Positions 7,588 through 14,048 of a DNA stretch of 14,048 nucleotides are shown piece after piece. Position numbers and translations under genes: made by a program. Position 1 is the first letter of the stretch, and each line of letters opens with the position of its first letter. Below the pieces are notes generated by a model, which saw only the letters and a program-made list of their open reading frames with translations, made no database searches and was not told the DNA's origin. Origin of the DNA: Bacteroidia bacterium (GTDB lineage: Bacteria > Bacteroidota > Bacteroidia > NS11-12g > UBA955); contig JALRLA010000021.1 in the NCBI GenBank assembly GCA_023254645.1, positions 1 to 14,048 on the forward strand, written 5' to 3'.

Positions 7588-8139
7588 TTAGCGCTTGGCA
7601 AACTTCATTTTGTAGGGAGCGTTTACACGCCCCTCAGACAAGGATTTGAGTTTGTTTTTCAGCATTTGACGCTTGAGAGGAGCAATGCGGTCGGTGAACA
7701 AGATGCCCTCGATGTGATCGTATTCGTGTTGAATGATGCGAGCAGCCATGCCTCCAAATGTTTGGGTATGGGTGTTGAAGTTTTCGTCTTGGTAGCGAAT
7801 CGTTACATCGCTTTGGCGTTTGACATTGGCGCGAATGAAGGGAATGCTCAAGCACCCTTCTTCGTATTCCCATTCAGCACCCGTTTCTTCCAATATTTCA
7901 GCATTGATGAACACCTGCTTGAAGCCTGCTGGTTCAATGCCCTCGATTTCGCCCCCGTCAATGACGAACAATCGAATATTCAAGCCGATTTGGGGAGCGG
8001 CCAAACCAATGCCGTCAGATTCGTACATGGTCTCCCACATGTTCTCCAACAGATCGTTCAAGTCGGGGTATTGAGAATCGATTTCTTGGGCTTTTTTGCG
8101 TAAAACAGGAGTGCCGTAGGCGTATATCGGAAGTATCAT
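7588..8139 (-). CDS. def: Peptide deformylase
   Basis: Removes the formyl group from the N-terminal methionine of nascent proteins, using a bound metal ion. All three signature motifs are present in the 183-residue product: GIGLAAPQ (43-50), EGCLS with metal ligand C96, and HEYDH with ligands H138 and H142 and catalytic E139. I chose the ATG at 8139 because MILPIYAYGTPVLR is the standard deformylase beginning. The same frame is open to 8295, but that extension only covers ruvX in another frame. The start overlaps the ruvX stop by 4 bases (ATGA). Length is normal, and the C-terminal tail is lysine/arginine-rich. Confidence 0.97.
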   Translation of the reverse strand: MILPIYAYGTPVLRKKAQEIDSQYPDLNDLLENMWETMYESDGIGLAAPQIGLNIRLFVIDGGEIEGIEPAGFKQVFINAEILEETGAEWEYEEGCLSIPFIRANVKRQSDVTIRYQDENFNTHTQTFGGMAARIIQHEYDHIEGILFTDRIAPLKRQMLKNKLKSLSEGRVNAPYKMKFAKR

Positions 8140-8549
8140 GGAAGTTGACTCAAATGGGTTTGCAAAATTAGGGCTGCGCTTACGGTATCGACTAGGCCTT
8201 TTTCTCGACGCTTGCTTTTGGAAGCTCCCGAGGCCAAAATGCTGGCTTTGGCTTCTCGGCTGCTCATTCTCTCGTCGATCAGGTGCAATTGCCACTGCGG
8301 ATACCGATTCCGCATTTGAGTGACAAAATCCCGAACGGGTTGGGAATTGTGCGTGTCGGAACCATCCAAATTCAAAGGCATTCCAATGACAGCGCTATCG
8401 ACTTCATTTTCTTGGCAATAGCGTTCCAGCCATCCAAATAGAGTGCTGGTCTCGACCATGCCTATGGGTTGGGCAAACATGCGCAAAGGATCAGTCACGG
8501 CCAAGCCTGTTCGTTTGAGTCCGTAATCGATGCCTAGAATGCGTGCCAT
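8136..8549 (-). CDS. ruvX: Putative pre-16S rRNA nuclease / Holliday junction resolvase-like protein
   Basis: RuvX/YqgF family, RNase H-like fold, implicated in 16S rRNA 5'-end maturation. The 137-residue product has the usual family length. Visible motifs are GIDYGLKRTGLAV with D8, IGMPLNLDG (55-63), LIDERMSS with E93, and KGLVDTVSAALIL with D121; D8, E93 and D121 fit the acidic catalytic set. The ATG at 8549 is chosen because it begins just before the first strand (ARILGIDYG). The longer open frame to 8723 crosses the groEL terminator and is not real. It is the first gene of ruvX-def-ubiA, about 90 bases after groEL. Confidence 0.95.
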   Translation of the reverse strand: MARILGIDYGLKRTGLAVTDPLRMFAQPIGMVETSTLFGWLERYCQENEVDSAVIGMPLNLDGSDTHNSQPVRDFVTQMRNRYPQWQLHLIDERMSSREAKASILASGASKSKRREKGLVDTVSAALILQTHLSQLP

Positions 8550-8554
8550 GGGGG

Positions 8555-8562
8555 CAAAGGTA
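8555..8562 (-). promoter_or_regulatory. Candidate -7 promoter element for ruvX-def-ubiA
   Basis: On the minus strand this reads TACCTTTG, a full match to the Bacteroidota -7 consensus TAnnTTTG. It lies after the groEL terminator and only 5 bases before the ruvX ATG, so the transcript would be leaderless or nearly so. No TTG stands at ideal -33 spacing; the nearest are 14 and 24 bases upstream of the element. Suggestive only. Confidence 0.35.
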
Positions 8563-8590
8563 CGCTCGGAAATCGGCAATGGGGGGCAAC

Positions 8591-8619
8591 AAAAAACCCC
8601 GGCAGGACCGGGGTTTTTT
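8591..8619 (-). terminator. Intrinsic terminator of groES-groEL
   Basis: A perfect 12-base inverted repeat, AAAAAACCCCGG at 8591-8602 and CCGGGGTTTTTT at 8608-8619, with a 5-base loop. Read on the minus strand it is a GC-rich stem followed by six U residues, starting about 22 bases after the groEL stop. The flanking A and T runs make it potentially bidirectional, but no plus-strand gene leads into it. Confidence 0.92.
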
Positions 8620-8641
8620 GAAGTGAACAACAATGAAGGGC

Positions 8642-10297
<1,656 letters not shown>

Positions 10298-10573
10298 TTA
10301 GAGAATTGCCAAGATGTCGCTTTCGCGCATGATCAAATAGTCTTTTCCCTCAATGCTGATTTCAGTTCCGGCATACTTTCCGTACAATACCAAATCGCCA
10401 TTTTTTACGGTCATAGGTTCGTCGGGCTTGCCGTTTCCTACAGCCACCACAGATCCTTTTTGTGGCTTTTCTTTAGCGGTGTCGGGAATGATGATTCCTG
10501 AAGCAGTTGTCTGCTCGGCCTGAACGGGTTCTATCAGAACTCGATCGGCCAGTGGTTTAACGTTTACTGACAT
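10298..10573 (-). CDS. groES: Co-chaperonin GroES (10 kDa)
   Basis: 91-residue GroES that caps the GroEL chamber. The N-terminal [12 protein letters not shown], the mobile-loop region around [19 protein letters not shown] (residues 22-40), and the ending [13 protein letters not shown] are family hallmarks. The start has no Shine-Dalgarno sequence. The 109 bases separating it from waaA presumably hold the heat-shock promoter. The minus strand has TGATTTTG at 10623-10630, one mismatch from TAnnTTTG, about 50 bases before the ATG, as a weak candidate. No CIRCE element is visible, so HrcA control of the usual kind is not supported. Confidence 0.98.
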   Translation of the reverse strand: MSVNVKPLADRVLIEPVQAEQTTASGIIIPDTAKEKPQKGSVVAVGNGKPDEPMTVKNGDLVLYGKYAGTEISIEGKDYLIMRESDILAIL

Positions 10574-10647
10574 ATGAATGAAAAGTTGTTCGGGGCCTCT
10601 TATGAGAAATTCGTGCCAAGGCCAAAATCAGAGCGAAGAGGCATCTG

Positions 10648-10667
10648 AATGGCAGAAATTGGCCATT
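10648..10667. repeat. Inverted repeat upstream of groES
   Basis: AATGGC and GCCATT arms of 6 bases are separated by an 8-base spacer, in the waaA-groES gap about 75-95 bases before the groES start. No U-run follows on either strand, so it is a poor terminator. It could be an operator or simply chance. A second short palindrome, GACAACTTGTC at 10674-10684, sits over the waaA stop codon. Confidence 0.35.
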
Positions 10668-10682
10668 AGGTGCGACAACTTG

Positions 10683-11897
10683 TCAGTTTGACTCTAAGAA
10701 CCTTGCCAATTCTTCAGAATAGGACTGGGCTTTCTCTTGGATATGGGATTTCGCTTTTTCGCCTTTTTGGTTCAACTCTTCAGTTTGAACCATCCATTCG
10801 CAGAGGGCAACGCACCATTGTTGAGCGTCGACACGCAATAAAAATCCTTGTTCTTCAAACCTCGCGGCCTCAGGGAATTTGTCGGTTTTTGGGCCGCACA
10901 TGACTGGGGCGCCAGCCGCCAGTGGTTCATATACATTATGCAAACCTGACCCAAAGCCACCACCAACTATGGCCATCTTCGCCACTGTATAAAGGCCTCT
11001 CAATTGCCCCGTTTGATCAACCCACAACTTGTTTTCGCCTGAAGAGGGAAGTCCCAGGCTTAAGAAGGGGCAAGAAAAGGCGGGTTGGCGGCGAGTTTCA
11101 TGGGGTACGATGATCCAGTTCCACTCATTGCTGAGGTCTGGGAATGCGGTCCAAAATTGTTGAATCCATTGCTCTTCTGATGGCCATGAGCTTCCAATTA
11201 CGATGCAAGGCCGGCTTTGGGCCCAAGCGAGCAAGGATGGATCAACATGAACATCTTTGAGGCGTTCAAGGGTTTGATAGGCCCGTGCATCTCCTAGAAC
11301 ACAAACTGTTGGGTTGTAGGGCCTGATCAGCTTGGCTTGTTCTTCGTATTGGACGGATATGGCGGTTGAACGGCTGACAGCACGAAGCCAAGCCTTTGCC
11401 CAGGGTTTGAATAGGAATTGATGGGGTCTAAAGCTCGCATTCCAAATCCACAGGGGGGTGTTTCTTCGGTGAATTTCCTCCAAGTGATTCAGCCAAAATT
11501 CGTATTTCACCCAAACGGCCAGGTCGGCCTTCATGGTATTTTGAAATCGACGAACGGCCCGAACCTGGTCGTCACACAAGTACACTTTGTAGGTTCCATC
11601 AGGTAGTTGGGCGTTGTTGTAGCCTGAAGGCGAGAAGAAGCTGAAGACAAATTGAGGGGATTTCTCTCGTTTTTTCAGAGCCTCAACCAGAGGCAAGGCC
11701 ATCTCGAACTCCCCCCATGAAGCGCAGTGAATCCAGATGCGTTTGCCCGGGGGCTCCGGTAAACGGTTCAATTCCTTGATTGCCTGGCGAATGCCTTTTC
11801 TACGTTCCTTGGCTTTCGAAGAAATAAGGGCCAGAACCCAAGAAATAATGGGGCCTAGCAAACCGCTAATCCATTGGTATGACCACCGAACGATCAT
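10683..11897 (-). CDS. waaA: 3-deoxy-D-manno-octulosonic acid (Kdo) transferase
   Basis: Also called kdtA, glycosyltransferase family 30. It transfers Kdo from CMP-Kdo to the lipid A precursor at the inner membrane's cytoplasmic face. The 404 residues begin with a membrane-anchoring hydrophobic segment (about 9-25). The ASWGE motif (59-63) carries the conserved glutamate E63 of the family's SxGE site. VWVKYEFW (128-135), GSSWPSEE (235-242), IIVPHE (262-267) and the GGGFGSGLHNVYEPLAAGAPV donor-binding region (312-332) complete the two-domain GT-B pattern. The start overlaps the upstream barrel gene by 4 bases (ATGA). One or two Kdo additions cannot be told from sequence. Assignment is firm. 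Confidence 0.96.
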   Translation of the reverse strand: MIVRWSYQWISGLLGPIISWVLALISSKAKERRKGIRQAIKELNRLPEPPGKRIWIHCASWGEFEMALPLVEALKKREKSPQFVFSFFSPSGYNNAQLPDGTYKVYLCDDQVRAVRRFQNTMKADLAVWVKYEFWLNHLEEIHRRNTPLWIWNASFRPHQFLFKPWAKAWLRAVSRSTAISVQYEEQAKLIRPYNPTVCVLGDARAYQTLERLKDVHVDPSLLAWAQSRPCIVIGSSWPSEEQWIQQFWTAFPDLSNEWNWIIVPHETRRQPAFSCPFLSLGLPSSGENKLWVDQTGQLRGLYTVAKMAIVGGGFGSGLHNVYEPLAAGAPVMCGPKTDKFPEAARFEEQGFLLRVDAQQWCVALCEWMVQTEELNQKGEKAKSHIQEKAQSYSEELARFLESN

Positions 11898-12667
11898 TCG
11901 AAGTATACCGGCTCTTTTTCGACCTTTAAGCCGGTTAATTTGATGGGGATGATGACAGCTCCATGCAGTCCAAAGGCCAAATCGGTTTTGGGACCTTGAT
12001 CGGCGCTATTGGCGGCATAATTCCATGCTCGCATGTGTTTTGTATGGCCTTGGTGTGCCGTCAATGCCAATTGAAAGCTAATGGCTTCGTTGTTGTAATG
12101 CTGAATACCGAGTCTCTGGGATAGTTGCCAGCCTGCCGAGAGGCGATCGTATCCGCCGAGATAGTCGCCGCTGAGTTGGGGCACCTGTCCCTCATCAAAT
12201 TGGTACCGAATGTAGTGCTGCGTGCTGCCCAAGCCGAGTTGGCCGTAAACGGACCAAGTGGCCGTTCCTTTGGTTTTGAAATCAATGGATCTACCTACCC
12301 ATGCGCGCAAACTGTAGCCTCTTTGATAGGCGCGAATGACCGCTGGAAAACCAAACATGTCAATGAGGTCGCCCGAGTCACCGTTGATGCCATCAAAGAT
12401 GCCCGTTGTATTCACGGTGCTGCCCAGGTAGGGCTCGTATTCGGCGCCCAACATCCAATTGCTGACGGGCTGGTAAGTCGCGCCTAGCTGCATGGAAGCG
12501 AAGTAGGGGAACCGTTGGGCCCAGGCACCACCGCTAACCGAATAGCCGCCGCCGACCTGCAGGGTGACCAAAGGGGGTTGAGTATATACTCCGTTATTGC
12601 CGTTGAATTGAGAATATCCAACAGAAGCCCATGCAAGTGAAAAAAGCAGGAACAAAGCCTTGCGCAT
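11894..12667 (-). CDS. Putative outer-membrane beta-barrel protein, unrecognised
   Basis: 257 residues with a clear signal peptide (residues 1 to about 19, KALFLLFSLAWASVGYS-Q). I chose the ATG at 12667 because it begins that signal peptide; an in-frame ATG at 12712 would add 15 residues and overlap the hydrolase gene. After the leader the protein has alternating strands rich in Gly, Tyr, Trp and Ser with turn-like breaks (for example WMLGAEYEPYL, SLRAWVGRSIDF, WSVYGQLGLG, AFGLHGAVIIPI), consistent with an 8- to 12-strand outer-membrane barrel. A charged tail ends in VYFE. I do not recognise a named family. It lies 17 bases after the hydrolase gene and overlaps waaA by 4 bases, so it is co-transcribed with Kdo transferase. 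A link to lipopolysaccharide or the outer membrane is an inference from that position. Confidence 0.8.
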   Translation of the reverse strand: MRKALFLLFSLAWASVGYSQFNGNNGVYTQPPLVTLQVGGGYSVSGGAWAQRFPYFASMQLGATYQPVSNWMLGAEYEPYLGSTVNTTGIFDGINGDSGDLIDMFGFPAVIRAYQRGYSLRAWVGRSIDFKTKGTATWSVYGQLGLGSTQHYIRYQFDEGQVPQLSGDYLGGYDRLSAGWQLSQRLGIQHYNNEAISFQLALTAHQGHTKHMRAWNYAANSADQGPKTDLAFGLHGAVIIPIKLTGLKVEKEPVYFE

Positions 12668-12684
12668 TGAGCGAAAATAGGCAA

Positions 12685-13458
12685 TTAGAGATGTAAGAAT
12701 TGCGAAATGCACGAATAAAACCCGGTCGGATTTTCGGCGTGTACCCAGTGTCCTGCTCCTTCAACGCTGCAAAATTCGGCTTGTGCAAAGTGCTGCAGAA
12801 TGTAGGATTCGTCATCGGCTTGTATGTAGGCACTTTTTCCTCCTTTGACGAACAGACAGGGCTGGTCAAACGTGCCAGTAAAATCCAAGCCCCCGATGAT
12901 GCTGGGGTAGTGGGCTTCAAGAGCCGAAACATTGACTTTGAGTCTATAGCCACCGCTGCTCAGAGGCTCCATGTTCTTGAGTAAGAACTGACGAACAGAT
13001 AATTCTGGGGCATAACGGCTGAAGGCTTCGTCGGCCTCTCGGCGTGATTCGAGAGCGGCGAAATCAATGCTTTTAAAGGCTTCGAAATAGCGCAAGTGAC
13101 CAGGAATATAGGCTTTGGGGGCTATGTCGACCACAATCAAGTGTGTGATGCGTTCAGGGGCTAAATGGGCGGCCCACATGGCTGTTTTGCCACCCATGGA
13201 ATGCCCAATGACCGTAGCCGATGAGTCGCCCAAATGGTCCATGAGCCGAAACAAATCTTCGGCCATGGCGCTGTAGGTGGCGTCGGCGTCGTGAAAACTC
13301 TTGCCGTGGTTTCGCGCATCACAGGTGATGACACGCTTGTGCTCGGACAGTTGGCTGGCGAACAAATGCCAGTTGTCCAACATACCAAAAACACCGTGTA
13401 ATATGTAGACAGGTTCAGCACCTGGATCTCCATATACACGGTGATTGAGGATTTGCAC
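12685..13458 (-). CDS. Alpha/beta hydrolase, YbfF/ABHD11-like esterase
   Basis: 257-residue single-domain alpha/beta hydrolase. Visible elements are the oxyanion HGVFGMLDNW (21-30), CDARNHGKS (46-54), the nucleophile elbow GHSMGG with S87, and the catalytic histidine in GAGHWVH (H237). The site usually holding the catalytic Asp after the seventh strand reads FVKGGKSAY, without Asp; D111 in VVDIAP may serve instead, as proposed for YbfF relatives. The start is GTG at 13458, directly after the alanine dehydrogenase TAA and in the same frame. No ATG precedes residue 26, which would remove the first strand, so GTG is needed. No signal peptide, so cytosolic. Substrate unknown; small acyl or thioester compounds are typical for the group. 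Confidence 0.92.
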   Translation of the reverse strand: MQILNHRVYGDPGAEPVYILHGVFGMLDNWHLFASQLSEHKRVITCDARNHGKSFHDADATYSAMAEDLFRLMDHLGDSSATVIGHSMGGKTAMWAAHLAPERITHLIVVDIAPKAYIPGHLRYFEAFKSIDFAALESRREADEAFSRYAPELSVRQFLLKNMEPLSSGGYRLKVNVSALEAHYPSIIGGLDFTGTFDQPCLFVKGGKSAYIQADDESYILQHFAQAEFCSVEGAGHWVHAENPTGFYSCISQFLHL

Positions 13459-14048
13459 TTAATTCAAAAAGCTATCTACAGGAGTGTAGTCCAAGCCGAA
13501 AGCCTCGCTTACTCCTTTGTATACCACTTTGCCGTTGATGACGTTCAATCCCAGTTTCAACTCGTTGTTGTCAGAACAGGCTTTCTTCCAGCCCTTGTTC
13601 GCCAATTGAATGGCATAGGGGAGAGTAGCGTTGGTCAAGGCCAAAGTAGAGGTATAGGGAACGGCACCAGGCATGTTGGCAACGCAGTAGTGAATGACTC
13701 CGTCTACCGTGTAAACAGGATCGGCATGGGTCGTGGGTTTGGCCGTTTCGAAGCAACCGCCTTGGTCGATGGCTACGTCTACCAATACGGCACCAGGCTT
13801 CATGCTGGGCAACATGTCGCGGGTGATCAATTTGGGCGCTTTGGCTCCAGGGATCAATACACCACCGATGACCAAGTCAGCGGTTTTGATGGCTTCGCGA
13901 ATGTTGTATTCATTGCTGTATTGGGTGACCACATTGGCAGGCATGATGTCGTCCAACTGGCGCAAACGGGGAATGCTCAAATCCATGATGGTCACGCGAG
14001 CGCCTAGGCCAGCAGCCATTTTGGCGGCCTGGGTACCTACGATACCTC
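13459..14048 (-). CDS. ald: Alanine dehydrogenase, N-terminus outside window
   Basis: NAD-dependent enzyme interconverting L-alanine and pyruvate plus ammonia. About 196 C-terminal residues are present and the frame runs to the window edge, so the N-terminal catalytic half is missing. The visible part opens inside the Rossmann motif [16 protein letters not shown], followed by the acidic end of the second strand (TIMDLS). The segment [13 protein letters not shown] holds the Asp conserved as catalytic in alanine dehydrogenases, and [16 protein letters not shown] is a strong family signature separating it from lysine-type relatives. The C-terminal helix ends normally. TAA at 13459-13461 directly abuts the following GTG start. 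The ATG at 14019 is an internal methionine. Confidence 0.95.
   Translation of the reverse strand, partial: GIVGTQAAKMAAGLGARVTIMDLSIPRLRQLDDIMPANVVTQYSNEYNIREAIKTADLVIGGVLIPGAKAPKLITRDMLPSMKPGAVLVDVAIDQGGCFETAKPTTHADPVYTVDGVIHYCVANMPGAVPYTSTLALTNATLPYAIQLANKGWKKACSDNNELKLGLNVINGKVVYKGVSEAFGLDYTPVDSFLN

Noticed and set aside
7510..8103. 197-codon plus-strand open frame
   Set aside because: Antisense to def and the start of the prenyltransferase gene; no recognisable domain.
8140..8295. N-terminal extension of peptide deformylase
   Set aside because: The deformylase family starts at the ATG at 8139; the extension reads ruvX in another frame.
10574..10682. CIRCE operator before groES
   Set aside because: Searched for TTAGCACTC-N9-GAGTGCTAA-like arms on both strands and found none.
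13441..14007. 188-codon plus-strand open frame
   Set aside because: Antisense to alanine dehydrogenase, which carries strong family signatures.

Overview
The window looks like chromosome from a Bacteroidota bacterium, most likely the Flavobacteriia side (a Cryomorphaceae/Schleiferiaceae-like lineage is plausible but not provable here). Reasons: most starts lack a Shine-Dalgarno sequence, one candidate promoter fits the Bacteroidota -7 consensus TAnnTTTG, there are lineage-typical families (DUF3109, a GGGP-transferase-like UbiA protein, KdtA, outer-membrane barrel proteins), and base composition is roughly balanced. Gene density is very high. No intergenic gap exceeds about 110 bases, and I saw no tRNA, rRNA, CRISPR or insertion sequence.

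Plus-strand block, 1-6676: the 3' part of a YicC/YloC endoribonuclease gene; then two adjacent secreted proteins (727-2835 and 2832-4844) that I do not recognise as named genes; then pssA (phosphatidylserine synthase), purE and a DUF3109 cysteine-cluster protein. Genes from 727 onward overlap or sit within 9 bases of each other, so they probably form one operon.

Minus-strand block, read from 14048 down to 6673: alanine dehydrogenase (5' end outside the window), a YbfF-type alpha/beta hydrolase, an unrecognised outer-membrane barrel-like protein and waaA/kdtA (Kdo transferase) form one tight cluster. After a 109-base gap come groES and groEL, closed by a strong intrinsic terminator at 8591-8619. 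Then follow ruvX, def and a UbiA prenyltransferase. The two blocks meet tail to tail at 6673-6676, where a single TTAA supplies both stop codons.

The most interesting part is the pair at 727-4844. The second protein has a signal peptide, an EreA/ChaN-like hydrolase domain with its putative catalytic residues in place, an acidic Tyr-rich linker, and a C-terminal outer-membrane barrel-like domain ending in an acidic tail. By eye, the first protein has the same layout and recognisable remnants of the same hydrolase domain, but most putative catalytic residues are replaced. This suggests an enzyme/pseudoenzyme pair at the cell surface, encoded next to phospholipid synthesis. The rest of the window is mainly conserved housekeeping genes.
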